Assembly (NCBI RefSeq): GCF_900258435.1 | Contig: NZ_LT992558.1 | Span: forward strand, 1,827,518-1,891,517 | Direction: 5' to 3' | DNA length: 64,000 nt | From: Carnobacterium divergens | GTDB taxonomy: Bacteria; Bacillota; Bacilli; Lactobacillales; Carnobacteriaceae | Shown: piece after piece, positions 9,578 through 18,287 of the stretch | Layout of the letters: every line of letters begins with the position of its first letter | Position numbering within the stretch: the stretch's first letter is position 1 | Notes under the pieces: generated by a model | Databases searched by the model: none | Told to the model about the DNA's origin: nothing | The model's input: the letters and a program-made list of their open reading frames with translations, nothing else | Made by a program: the position numbers and the translations under genes

Positions 9578-10219
9578 TTATTCACCCCAGATACGCTGGA
9601 TTTCTGCTTTAAATTCTTTTGCTGCAGTAGCAGGGTCCTCAGCTTGCGCAATTCCTCTTCCTGCAATAAAGGTGTACACATCAATCCCTTTAAATAAGTC
9701 TAATGATTCTTTCGTTAAACCACCAGTAACAGATACTTTAAATCCCATTCTACTTAATTTACGAAGCTTTAATAAATCTTCTTCTCCCCAACTCTCGCCA
9801 GCTAAAAGCGCATCACGACTTTGATGGTAAATGACTTGACTAATTCCCGCTTCCAACCATTGACTAGCTTCCTCAAAAGTCCAATTCCCGTATAATTCTA
9901 CTTGCAAATCATGAACTTCTTTTAAAGCTGCCTTCATGGTTGGAATCGTTGCACAGCAGATTACTGTCATCCAGTCAGCTCCGGCATCCGTACAATTTTT
10001 CGCTACTGTTCCTCCAGCGTCCGCACATTTTGTATCAGCTATAATAATTTTTTTAGGAAACAATGCTCGTAAACAACGAATGGCTTCTACTCCTTCTTGA
10101 AGACAAAGAATTGTTCCTACTTCTACAATATCAACAAACGGTCCTGCTTTCGAAATAGAAGAAATAGCTTCGCTTAATGAATTGTTATCTAACGCTATTT
10201 GTAAATTGGGTATCGTCAT
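9578..10219 (-). CDS. ulaD: 3-keto-L-gulonate-6-phosphate decarboxylase
   Basis: The 213-residue product is an orotidine-decarboxylase-superfamily enzyme that converts 3-keto-L-gulonate 6-phosphate to L-xylulose 5-phosphate and CO2. Active-site features match: VDIVEVGT near residue 32, DTKCADAGG in the DxKxxD position near 60, and IYHQSRDA with the His/Arg pair near 135. The phosphate loop is VTGGLT...FIAGRGI. The ATG at 10219 with AAGGAGAG gives the family length. The upstream extension of the frame has no good ribosome binding site. Confidence 0.95.
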   Translation of the reverse strand: MTIPNLQIALDNNSLSEAISSISKAGPFVDIVEVGTILCLQEGVEAIRCLRALFPKKIIIADTKCADAGGTVAKNCTDAGADWMTVICCATIPTMKAALKEVHDLQVELYGNWTFEEASQWLEAGISQVIYHQSRDALLAGESWGEEDLLKLRKLSRMGFKVSVTGGLTKESLDLFKGIDVYTFIAGRGIAQAEDPATAAKEFKAEIQRIWGE

Positions 10220-10235
10220 GACATTCTCTCCTTTT

Positions 10236-10703
10236 TTAAATGTACTGACTAAAATCAGCTTCATCAATTAATTCCAAAACTTCCTCGCTGGTTTCGACTT
10301 TTAGCAACCGTTCAACAATATTAGGCAACTCAAAGACTGCAATAATTTGCGGAATTGCTATACTAGTATGAATGGCACTTGAGGTTGCAGCTAAGGTGAT
10401 TAAGATAGAAATTTCTTTCCCGTCTGAAAAAACAACAGGTTCTTTTAGGACTACTAAACTAAAAGCATCCTGATTCACTCCGTCAGAGGGTCTAGCATGA
10501 GGCATTGCAAGACCTGGCATTAAAATATAGTAGGGTCCGTAATGTAAGGTGGAGGCAATAATTGCATCGCTATATTTTTCTTCAACAGCATGACTGTCTA
10601 CCAATGGTGCTGTTGCAATCTTGATGGCTTCTTGCCAATTTTGAGCATGTTGATTTAATCTAATTGAATTATTTTCTATTAAAGAATTTTTCAATGAAAG
10701 CAC
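10236..10703 (-). CDS. ulaC: PTS ascorbate-specific EIIA component
   Basis: The 155-residue product is a mannitol/fructose-class EIIA protein. The phosphorylated His lies in MPHARPSDG near residue 71. It passes phosphate from HPr to UlaB. It sits between ulaB and ulaD with 16 bp to ulaD. Ascorbate specificity rests on the surrounding UlaA and UlaB genes. Confidence 0.93.
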   Translation of the reverse strand: MLSLKNSLIENNSIRLNQHAQNWQEAIKIATAPLVDSHAVEEKYSDAIIASTLHYGPYYILMPGLAMPHARPSDGVNQDAFSLVVLKEPVVFSDGKEISILITLAATSSAIHTSIAIPQIIAVFELPNIVERLLKVETSEEVLELIDEADFSQYI

Positions 10704-10736
10704 TATTCTCCACTCCCCTTAACTGGATTCACTTAT

Positions 10737-11018
10737 CTATGAGACAAGTGGCATTAATTTATTTTTAATTTCTATATCGTCCATTAAATTATCTAAACCT
10801 AACAAATGCCCTTTCGTTCTGCCATCTAATTCATGAATCAAATGATTAGAAGCCACAATGATGTCGTATCCTCCTGCTTGTGATTTAGCTTCCCCTACGC
10901 TACAATACTCTACTTTAAAATCTGCAACTGCTAATTCCTTCAATATTTTTTCAATTTTCATTTTAATCACCATACTTGAGCCCATCCCATTTCCACATGC
11001 TGCTAAAACGTTTAACAT
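10737..11018 (-). CDS. ulaB: PTS ascorbate-specific EIIB component
   Basis: The 93-residue cytoplasmic product carries the phosphocysteine loop AACGNGMGSSM at its N-terminus, typical of the ascorbate/galactitol EIIB group. It receives phosphate from UlaC and phosphorylates ascorbate during transport through UlaA. A GTG three codons upstream lies inside the Shine-Dalgarno GGAGTG, so the ATG at 11018 is the start. Confidence 0.93.
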   Translation of the reverse strand: MLNVLAACGNGMGSSMVIKMKIEKILKELAVADFKVEYCSVGEAKSQAGGYDIIVASNHLIHELDGRTKGHLLGLDNLMDDIEIKNKLMPLVS

Positions 11019-11042
11019 TCTATTCACTCCATTTCTATTTAA

Positions 11043-12467
11043 TTACTCTAACCCATCGTTATAATCCTTTTTATTTTTTGAAAAATGATACTGTAGTTGC
11101 GGAATTGCTAAGAAAAAGAAGCAAATAATAACAAAACCAATGAATCCAAGATATTTCATTAAAACACCTGCCCACGGCCAGAAAAGTTCAAAATCTATGT
11201 TTCCATGCCATCCTCCATACTTATATAGCCCAAATAACATTACAGCAAAAGCGCTGATTGAAACTTGTAATACCCCTGAGACAAAAGAGCAAATCATTGC
11301 AGCTTTGGTTCCACCTCGTTTATTTGCAAAAACGGCAATCGTCGCATTGTCAAAAAAAACAGGTACAAATCCTGTAATAATTAACACAGGTGATTTAAAT
11401 ACAACTAAGCTTAAAATTGTTATAAACTGACCTATAGCTCCAAAGATAAAACCAAATAATACCGCATTATTAGGCGCAAAATTGTAGGTTGCTGCGCAAT
11501 CAACTGCTGGCAATGACCCAGGTAAAATCCGATTGGATATCCCTTGAAAACTATTAGTTAATTCCGCTACAAACATCCGAACGCCTTGCATCAAAATGGC
11601 TAAATAAACAGCAAAATAGAGAGATTGAGAAATAATATACATTGGGAAAGAAGTCGTTGCTGTAAACGCTGGATTGATTTCCCTTAAATAATCTTCTCCA
11701 AGGATTGTCATAATCACACCAAAGAAAAAAAGCATTAACGTTCCTGTTGCTACGATATTATCATGAAAAATAGACAACCATTTTGGCAACTTAATATTCT
11801 CTAAATTCTTCTCAGGATTTCCTAGTTTCCCTGCAACCTTGTCAGTTAACCAAACAGCAAACATTTGTTGATGACCGATTGCAAATCCAGCATTTCCTGT
11901 AAGTCGCTGAGTTGGTCCCACTGTTAAGTTGGAAGATACTGCCCAATAAAGACCAACAAGAATCCCGACCATAATTCCTCCAGTTAAATTACGAAACTCA
12001 GGGAATAAGAAAAAGACAATCCACGTAACAGTCGTTGCTTGTTGAACCATAATATGACCGGTAATAAATAAAGTTCTTAACTTTGTTAACTTTCTAAATA
12101 AAACCAATACAATATTTAACGAAAATCCTAGAAGTAATGAAATCATAGTCCATGATGTTGAAATCCCAATATTTTCTAAAGCTGCATTTACTGCATTTAA
12201 ACCAAAATAGGGGTCAATAACCGCAGCATCCAAATTAAAACGATCATTCAAACCTGCTAATATTGGTCTAAAAGTTGTCACTAAGCCTCCAGCACCTACA
12301 TTCAAAATCATATAACCAACGGTTGCTTTAACAAAACCTGCAAAGCATTCATAAAGAGGTTTTTTTAATAATACATAACCAATAAAGACAATTATCCCAA
12401 TAAAAAATTCTGGTTTTTGCAATATATTATTCGCAAACCATTCAAACAGTCCTAAAAATAATGTCAT
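11043..12467 (-). CDS. ulaA: PTS ascorbate-specific EIIC permease
   Basis: The 474-residue product is a polytopic membrane protein with about 11 hydrophobic segments, close to the 465 residues of E. coli UlaA. It has the family's hydrophobic N-terminus, a conserved YMILNVGAGGLV segment (about 52-63), NAGFAIGHQQM in the middle and a TGFVPVFFDNATI loop toward the C-terminus. It translocates L-ascorbate, which is phosphorylated to L-ascorbate 6-phosphate by UlaB. The Shine-Dalgarno AAAGGAG supports the start. ulaG lies 74 bp upstream in the same operon. Confidence 0.95.
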   Translation of the reverse strand: MTLFLGLFEWFANNILQKPEFFIGIIVFIGYVLLKKPLYECFAGFVKATVGYMILNVGAGGLVTTFRPILAGLNDRFNLDAAVIDPYFGLNAVNAALENIGISTSWTMISLLLGFSLNIVLVLFRKLTKLRTLFITGHIMVQQATTVTWIVFFLFPEFRNLTGGIMVGILVGLYWAVSSNLTVGPTQRLTGNAGFAIGHQQMFAVWLTDKVAGKLGNPEKNLENIKLPKWLSIFHDNIVATGTLMLFFFGVIMTILGEDYLREINPAFTATTSFPMYIISQSLYFAVYLAILMQGVRMFVAELTNSFQGISNRILPGSLPAVDCAATYNFAPNNAVLFGFIFGAIGQFITILSLVVFKSPVLIITGFVPVFFDNATIAVFANKRGGTKAAMICSFVSGVLQVSISAFAVMLFGLYKYGGWHGNIDFELFWPWAGVLMKYLGFIGFVIICFFFLAIPQLQYHFSKNKKDYNDGLE

Positions 12468-12541
12468 CTTTTTTTCTCCTTTTGTTAGATTTTAAAAGAA
12501 AGACTTAATTTTACTATCCGCCATTTTTGAAGTTTTCATTT

Positions 12542-13606
12542 TTATAAGAAGGAAGGAAATGGTAAATCTGGTTCTACGGCAAAAACATCTTGAAATCCCC
12601 TATTAAAATTAAACTCTAACTTATCCTGATCGTCTGGGTAGACAAATTTCCCACCCACTTGCCAAATAAACGGTTTAAATTGATAATTCAGGCGGTTCCT
12701 TTTACTGTTCCAAAGCAACATAATTTCTTTTGGATCTGCTTGGAAATTAGACCAAATATCATAATGGACTGGAATCACAACATTCGTGTTCAACGATTCA
12801 GCCATCCGAAGCATGTCAACAGAAGTCACTTTATCCGTAATCCCTCTAGGATTCTCGCCATATGCTCCTAATGCTACATCAATTTGATACTCATTTCCAT
12901 GCTTTGCAAACTGATTGGAATAATGCGAATCGCCTGCATGATAAAGTGTACCGCCTGATGTCACAAACAAATAATTTACAGCAATGTCATCCATATCTTG
13001 CGGAAGTTGATTTTTCAACATCATCTTAACTGGTGCCGTGATTAATGCAGTTCGATCAAAAGCTTCTAACGCAATAATTTCAATGTCTTTTACTTTTACT
13101 CGGTCCCCTGGTCTCACAACAACACAACGTTCACTTGGCACTCCCCAAGAAATCCATAAATCAACTACACCTTGCGGACCAATAAAAGGGACTTCGTTTG
13201 AACAATTTTGTAAAATAGCAGCAGCAGTGTTAATATCTACATGATCTGAGTGAATATGAGTGACAACTAGAGCATCCAATTCTTTGATAGCGAATGGATC
13301 GATAACAAATGGTTGTGTTCTTAAATTGGGTTGTAATTCTTCACACCCACTCATTCGTTTCATTTGATGGCCGTCTTTCATTTTTCCATTTCCGTGACTT
13401 CGTTTGCCACTTCCACACCATAAATCACAAAGTATATTAGTGTTCTCATGACTTTTCAACCAGATTCCCGTACACCCTAACCACCACATCGCATAGGTTC
13501 CTTGTTTAACCTTTGTTTGTGAAATTTCCTCGTTTAACCATGTGCCCCATTCTGGAAAAGTGTCCAAAATCCATGATTCTCTTGTGACTGAATCAATTTT
13601 TTTCAT
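12542..13606 (-). CDS. ulaG: L-ascorbate-6-phosphate lactonase
   Basis: The 354-residue product is a metallo-beta-lactamase-fold hydrolase that opens the lactone ring of L-ascorbate 6-phosphate to 3-keto-L-gulonate 6-phosphate. The metal motif is [10 protein letters not shown] (about 115-124), followed by the later HAGDSHYS and PVHYDIW histidines. Length equals that of E. coli UlaG. It is the first gene of this ula operon, whereas in E. coli ulaG is a separate divergent unit. The Shine-Dalgarno AAAGGAG is clear. Confidence 0.96.
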   Translation of the reverse strand: MKKIDSVTRESWILDTFPEWGTWLNEEISQTKVKQGTYAMWWLGCTGIWLKSHENTNILCDLWCGSGKRSHGNGKMKDGHQMKRMSGCEELQPNLRTQPFVIDPFAIKELDALVVTHIHSDHVDINTAAAILQNCSNEVPFIGPQGVVDLWISWGVPSERCVVVRPGDRVKVKDIEIIALEAFDRTALITAPVKMMLKNQLPQDMDDIAVNYLFVTSGGTLYHAGDSHYSNQFAKHGNEYQIDVALGAYGENPRGITDKVTSVDMLRMAESLNTNVVIPVHYDIWSNFQADPKEIMLLWNSKRNRLNYQFKPFIWQVGGKFVYPDDQDKLEFNFNRGFQDVFAVEPDLPFPSFL

Positions 13607-13621
13607 AGTACCAATCTCCTT

Positions 13622-13635
13622 TGTAAGCGTTTTAT
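13622..13635. promoter_or_regulatory. catabolite-responsive element (cre) of the ula operon
   Basis: TGTAAGCGTTTTAT matches the CcpA consensus TGWAARCGYTWNCW at 13 of 14 positions. It lies 16 bp upstream of the ulaG start, just downstream of a likely -10 box (TATAGT, 13648-13653). Bound CcpA could block elongation when preferred sugars are present. Confidence 0.75.
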
Positions 13636-13647
13636 CTTTCTTCCTTT

Positions 13648-13676
13648 ACTATACTGAGAATTAAATAAGTTAAAAA
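13648..13676 (-). promoter_or_regulatory. probable ula operon promoter (weak -35)
   Basis: A TATAGT -10 box on the minus strand has only a T-rich, poor -35 region about 17 bp away. A weak -35 fits a promoter that needs the PRD regulator for activation. Confidence 0.5.
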
Positions 13677-13720
13677 GTCCATCTTTAGCACATTGATTAT
13701 GTACAAGAATGGACTGGATC

Positions 13721-13757
13721 AAAAAAAAACAGAACTAGGATGTTTCTTCTAGTTCTG
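13721..13757 (-). terminator. uvrB terminator
   Basis: CAGAACTAG pairs with CTAGTTCTG and is followed on the minus strand by nine T residues. It separates uvrB from the ula operon. Confidence 0.9.
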
Positions 13758-13765
13758 CTCGGCTA

Positions 13766-15748
13766 TTATTTTGCTTTTAATTCAAGAACAATATCTCTTA
13801 GATTTGCTGCTTTTTCAAAATCCAATTCTTTTGCTGCAGCTCGCATTTCCATCTCCATTTTAGTAATCAACTCTTTGCGTTCAGCTTGAGTCAGTTTATC
13901 TACCATTGAAGCGGCAATATCGTAATCTTCCGGATCATCCACTGATTTCGTAATTGAAATCAAATCGCGAATCTCTTTAATAATCGTTTGAGGTTCAATG
14001 CCATGCTCTTTATTGTACGCAATCTGAGTAGCCCGACGTCGTTCCGTTTCACCAATCGCGCCCTTCATTGATTCCGTCATATTGTCTGCATACATAATAA
14101 CTTTTCCGTTTGAATTCCGTGCTGCTCGGCCAATTGTTTGCACAAGAGAACGTTCACTTCGTAAAAAGCCTTCTTTATCTGCATCTAATATTGCTACTAA
14201 TGAAACTTCTGGGACATCGATTCCTTCACGTAATAAATTGATTCCAATCAATACATCAAATTCACCTAAACGTAAATCACGAATAATCTCAGTTCGTTCC
14301 AATGTTTTAATATCACTATGCAGATATTTTACTTTGATTCCTACTTCTTTTAAATAATTTGTTAAATCTTCTGACATTTTTTTAGTTAATGTCGTGATAA
14401 ATACACGTTCATTTCGTTCACTTCGCTCATTAATCTCACCGATTAAATCATCAATTTGTCCAAGAATTGGACGCACTTCAATCACTGGATCAAGCAATCC
14501 AGTTGGACGAATAATTTGTTGAACAACCTCTGGGGTACGTTCCAGTTCGTACGGACCTGGTGTTGCCGAGATGTACATAATTTGATTAACATGTTCTTCA
14601 AATTCTTCCAATCTCAATGGACGGTTATCTAACGCACTTGGTAAACGGAAACCATAATCAATCAAACGTTGCTTTCTAGCTTGGTCCCCATTAAACATTC
14701 CTCGAATTTGCGACATCGTGATGTGTGACTCATCAATCACAATTAGAAAATCATCTGGGAAGAAGTCAATCAACGTATAAGGTGGCTCACCTTTTTCACG
14801 ACCATCCATATGTCTAGAGTAATTTTCAATTCCTGAACAATAACCCATTTCCAACATCATTTCAATGTCATACTTTGTTCGTTGCTCTAAGCGTTGAGCC
14901 TCTACTAGCAAATCTTGACTTCTTAATTCGACTAAACGTTCTTCTAACTCTGCCTGTATTTTTGCAACGGCCTCTCGTGTTTGATCTTCATTTTTAATAA
15001 AATGAGTTGCTGGAAAAACAGGAACGTGCTCAATATCCGCTTTTACTTCTCCCGTTAACACATCTACTTCACGAATCCGTTCAATTTCATCGCCAAAAAA
15101 TTCAACCCGAATGGCTTCACTATCTCTTGAGGCTAAAAAGATTTCGACTACATCACCCCGCACTCTAAATCTCCCACGTTGAAAGTCGATATCATTTCGT
15201 TCAAACTGCATTTCTACTAAACGGCGTAACAATTCGTTGCGGTCCATTTCAGCACCTTGTCTTAGCGAAAGAACATGCTCCTTATAATCAACAGGATTTA
15301 CTAGTCCGTAAATACAAGAAACTGAAGCCACCACAATAACATCTCGTCGTTCTAATAAAGCGCTCGTTGCTGAGTGACGCAACTTATCAATTTCATCGTT
15401 TACACTTGATTCTTTTTCAATGTAAGTGTCGCTTGAAGGTACATACGCCTCTGGTTGATAATAATCATAGTAGCTGACAAAATATTCAACTGCATTGTTG
15501 GGGAAAAACTCTTTAAATTCTCCGTATAATTGCCCCGCTAATGTTTTATTATGCGCAATTACCAACGTAGGCTTGTTTACTTCTTGAATCACATTGGATA
15601 CAGTAAATGTTTTTCCTGTTCCTGTTGCCCCTAGTAATGTCTGCTCTTTTTTTCCAGCATGGATTCCTTCTGTCAACAGTCGAATCGCTTCGGGTTGGTC
15701 CCCACTAGGTTGATATTTTGAAACTAATTCAAATGTGTCTTTTGGCAT
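13766..15748 (-). CDS. uvrB: excinuclease ABC subunit B
   Basis: The 660-residue product is the damage-verifying helicase-like subunit of nucleotide excision repair. It has the Walker [11 protein letters not shown] (about 40-49), the beta-hairpin [12 protein letters not shown] (about 93-104), a DESH box, helicase motif [11 protein letters not shown] (about 538-546) and a C-terminal UVR motif. The Shine-Dalgarno AAAGGAGG is strong. uvrA, the usual downstream neighbour in Lactobacillales, is absent; the ula operon follows instead. proC lies 42 bp upstream, and I see no convincing LexA box in that gap. Confidence 0.97.
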   Translation of the reverse strand: MPKDTFELVSKYQPSGDQPEAIRLLTEGIHAGKKEQTLLGATGTGKTFTVSNVIQEVNKPTLVIAHNKTLAGQLYGEFKEFFPNNAVEYFVSYYDYYQPEAYVPSSDTYIEKESSVNDEIDKLRHSATSALLERRDVIVVASVSCIYGLVNPVDYKEHVLSLRQGAEMDRNELLRRLVEMQFERNDIDFQRGRFRVRGDVVEIFLASRDSEAIRVEFFGDEIERIREVDVLTGEVKADIEHVPVFPATHFIKNEDQTREAVAKIQAELEERLVELRSQDLLVEAQRLEQRTKYDIEMMLEMGYCSGIENYSRHMDGREKGEPPYTLIDFFPDDFLIVIDESHITMSQIRGMFNGDQARKQRLIDYGFRLPSALDNRPLRLEEFEEHVNQIMYISATPGPYELERTPEVVQQIIRPTGLLDPVIEVRPILGQIDDLIGEINERSERNERVFITTLTKKMSEDLTNYLKEVGIKVKYLHSDIKTLERTEIIRDLRLGEFDVLIGINLLREGIDVPEVSLVAILDADKEGFLRSERSLVQTIGRAARNSNGKVIMYADNMTESMKGAIGETERRRATQIAYNKEHGIEPQTIIKEIRDLISITKSVDDPEDYDIAASMVDKLTQAERKELITKMEMEMRAAAKELDFEKAANLRDIVLELKAK

Positions 15749-15790
15749 TAAAATGAACCTCCTTTTATCTGTACATGGTTCTATCTGGGG

Positions 15791-16579
15791 TTAATGTTTA
15801 TGATTTGTTGAGGCACTAATTGCTTTAATAACAGCATTTCTAAACCCATATTCTTCTAAGGCTACAACGCCTTGAATCGTTGTCCCACCTGGAGAACAAA
15901 CATCATCTTTAATGGCTCCTGGATGTTTTCCAGTTAACAATGCCATTTTGGCGGTTCCAATCAATGATTGTTCTGCTAATAAATAAGCTTCTTCTCTAGA
16001 AAGGCCATTCAATACACCTGCATCCGCTAATGCTTCAATAAAAATAGCAATGAAAGCTGGCGAACAACCCGATAATGTGCTGGCACTATTGATTTTAGAT
16101 TCCTCTAATACTACCGTTTCTCCAACTGACTGGAACAAACGATTGACTACTTCACATTCAGCTTCTGTTAGATTTTCTCCAAAAGTAATTGCTGTCATTC
16201 CTGCTTTGATAGACACTGGTGTATTAGGAATGGCTCTTACAATTTTTTTATCTGCACCTAGAATAGCTTGATATTCTTGCAATTCCATGGATGCTGCTAA
16301 ACTAATAACTAATGTATTTTCAGAAATGACGTCTTTAATTTCAGTTAAAATAGTTGGCATTACTTTAGGGGTAACGGCTAAAATAACCATATCCGCTTGA
16401 GCAACTTCTACATTGGATTCTCCCAATACAAAATGTAATTCTTCTTGTAATGCTTGTGCCGTTCCACTTTTCCCACCACTCACAATAACTTCTTCTGGTG
16501 AAATAGTCTTTGTTTCTAATAATCCTTTTAATAGCGCTCCACCCATTTGCCCTGCACCAATCAATCCAATTTTTTTCAT
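15791..16579 (-). CDS. proC: pyrroline-5-carboxylate reductase
   Basis: The 262-residue product catalyses the last step of proline synthesis, the NAD(P)H reduction of 1-pyrroline-5-carboxylate. The N-terminal Rossmann motif is IGLIGAGQMGGAL. The conserved C-terminal dimer and active-site region includes LSGCSPAF and DVCSPGGTTIQG. The start at 16579 with GAAGG is preferred over a codon six residues upstream. No proA or proB is nearby. It is probably co-transcribed with uvrB. Confidence 0.95.
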   Translation of the reverse strand: MKKIGLIGAGQMGGALLKGLLETKTISPEEVIVSGGKSGTAQALQEELHFVLGESNVEVAQADMVILAVTPKVMPTILTEIKDVISENTLVISLAASMELQEYQAILGADKKIVRAIPNTPVSIKAGMTAITFGENLTEAECEVVNRLFQSVGETVVLEESKINSASTLSGCSPAFIAIFIEALADAGVLNGLSREEAYLLAEQSLIGTAKMALLTGKHPGAIKDDVCSPGGTTIQGVVALEEYGFRNAVIKAISASTNHKH

Positions 16580-16669
16580 AAAAGAACCTTCTTTCATTAT
16601 CGTTTATCTATTCCTCCATTTTAACACAGAACATTTGTTCCGTAAATAAAGACTGACTATTCTTTTAAC

Positions 16670-16706
16670 ATAAAAAAACACCACTCATAAATGAATGGTG
16701 TTTCCC
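16670..16706 (-). terminator. rpsT terminator
   Basis: AAACACCATTCAT pairs with ATGAGTGGTGTTT, followed by T residues on the minus strand. A weaker stem (CGCTCAT / ATGGGCG) lies between it and the rpsT stop codon. Confidence 0.85.
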
Positions 16707-16754
16707 AAAAAATAAAGCGCCCATCTTATAAAAGAATGAGCGTTCCAAGTCTAA

Positions 16755-17009
16755 TTATTTAGCTAATTTAGCAGTTAAACGAGATTTGTCACGGTTAGCT
16801 TTATTTTTATGAATCAATCCTTTTGTAGCAGCCATGTCTACAGATTTGATTGCTTCGTTGTATAATGTTGTTACGTTTTCAGAACCAGCTTCTACAGCTT
16901 GTTCGAATTTTTTAATTGCAGTACGCATTGCGCTTTTTTGAGCACTATTTTGTACAGCTGATTTTTCGCTTGTACGTACACGCTTGATTGCAGATTCGAT
17001 ATTTGGCAT
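16755..17009 (-). CDS. rpsT: 30S ribosomal protein S20
   Basis: The 84-residue basic helical protein, beginning [12 protein letters not shown] and ending [10 protein letters not shown], is S20, a primary 16S rRNA binder. The GTG three codons upstream lies close to the GGGGTGA Shine-Dalgarno, so the ATG at 17009 is the start. It has its own promoter and terminator. Confidence 0.96.
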   Translation of the reverse strand: MPNIESAIKRVRTSEKSAVQNSAQKSAMRTAIKKFEQAVEAGSENVTTLYNEAIKSVDMAATKGLIHKNKANRDKSRLTAKLAK

Positions 17010-17036
17010 TTGATTCACCCCACTTTCAATTATTTA

Positions 17037-17063
17037 TAACTAAAATAGCTTTTATTTCAGTTA
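17037..17063 (-). promoter_or_regulatory. hairpin in the rpsT leader
   Basis: TAACTGAAATA pairs with TATTTTAGTTA around a 5-nt loop, about 28 nt upstream of the rpsT ATG. It could stabilise the message or take part in autoregulation; neither is shown. Confidence 0.4.
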
Positions 17064-17078
17064 TCTCCAACATGAACT

Positions 17079-17107
17079 ATTATACATAATGCAGAGCGTC
17101 ATTGCAA
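17079..17107 (-). promoter_or_regulatory. rpsT promoter
   Basis: TTGCAA and a perfect TATAAT are spaced by 17 bp on the minus strand, about 70 nt before the rpsT start. Confidence 0.75.
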
Positions 17108-17190
17108 TATAAAGTGTAAAGTTTTTTTACTTGATAGCTATAAAATTTGAACTAGTTTACGTTACTTATTAAAATTACCGTCTGATGATT

Positions 17191-18216
17191 CTATTTTAAT
17201 GCCGAAAACTGTAAGACAAATAGCTCAAATTGCATTTCTTTATCGCCTTTTCCTGTCTTTAAACGATACTCCGTTTCAATCAACCCATGAAACGCATCCT
17301 TCAATCCTTTTTCTTCAAATTTTCTAGCTTGTTGTATCGCCAATTTTACTCGGTAGGGGTGGACTTTTAATGCACTCGCAATATCTCCTTGCTGATAGCC
17401 TTTTTTTTCTAAAATTTTAACTTGAACTAACAACCGAAATTGGGTCATTAAAATGGCGTTGATTTTGATTGGATCTTCTTTTTGCAATAACAAATCTTGG
17501 TATAAGCTTAATGCATCTGAAACTTTCTTATTTAGCACGTATTCAACTAACGCAAAAATATTTTGTTCCAATGATTTTGGTACCAAATCGTTTACTGCTT
17601 GTTTCGTAATGGTTTGACTGTCACCTGCAAATAAAAATAATTTAGGTAATTCCCCCATTGCCAAGGAAAGTTTGGCATCTGTCAATTGAATAAATAATTC
17701 AAAGGCTTCAGGGCTAATTTGGAAGCCTTCATTAGCAATCGTATCTTTTAAAAAAGCACGCGTTTCTTTTTCAGAAAGTGCTTTTACATCAATCGTTGTT
17801 GCGACTTTTTTTACAAGTTTTGTTATTTTTTTTCGTTCATCTAATTTTTCATAGGGAGCAAAAAAAGCAAGAACAGTAAATTCAGGTGGATTTTTCAAAT
17901 AATTTTCCAACCATACTAAATCATGTTCTAATTTTTGTTTGTTTTTTTCAGCTGTTAAAAAAGTTGGTCTATCAATCATGACCAAACGTTTTTCGCCAAA
18001 AAACGGAACGGATTCTGCATCGTCTAATGCTACGCCGACTAAAACTTCCTCCATGTCGTAATTCCCGAAATTCAAATCCATTTCATCTGGTTTTAATACT
18101 GCATCAATAAGTGTTTGTTTAGCAGAATCAGCTAAATAAGATTCTGTTCCTAAAAACAAATACACTGGAGCTAATTTGCCTTGTTTTAATTTTGCAATTT
18201 CACTTGCATAATTCAC
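17191..18216 (-). CDS. holA: DNA polymerase III subunit delta
   Basis: The 341-residue product is the clamp-loader delta subunit, which opens the beta clamp at the replication fork. It begins with the expected LAPVYLFLGTESYL segment, continues through DLNFGNYDMEE, and ends in the helical collar domain. It lacks a functional Walker motif, as expected for delta. It lies downstream of comEC and upstream of rpsT, the conserved Bacillus-type order. A gap of 71 bp separates it from comEC. Confidence 0.93.
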   Translation of the reverse strand: MNYASEIAKLKQGKLAPVYLFLGTESYLADSAKQTLIDAVLKPDEMDLNFGNYDMEEVLVGVALDDAESVPFFGEKRLVMIDRPTFLTAEKNKQKLEHDLVWLENYLKNPPEFTVLAFFAPYEKLDERKKITKLVKKVATTIDVKALSEKETRAFLKDTIANEGFQISPEAFELFIQLTDAKLSLAMGELPKLFLFAGDSQTITKQAVNDLVPKSLEQNIFALVEYVLNKKVSDALSLYQDLLLQKEDPIKINAILMTQFRLLVQVKILEKKGYQQGDIASALKVHPYRVKLAIQQARKFEEKGLKDAFHGLIETEYRLKTGKGDKEMQFELFVLQFSALK

Positions 18217-18287
18217 GCCTATCCACCACTTTCTTATCCTACACTTATGTTACAAATCCTCTCTATCAATTGCAAGCTAAATTTTAT

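Noticed and set aside
15749-15790. GAACCATGTAC as a possible LexA box before uvrB
   Set aside because: Only one half-site matches; the second half does not fit the GTTCG arm.
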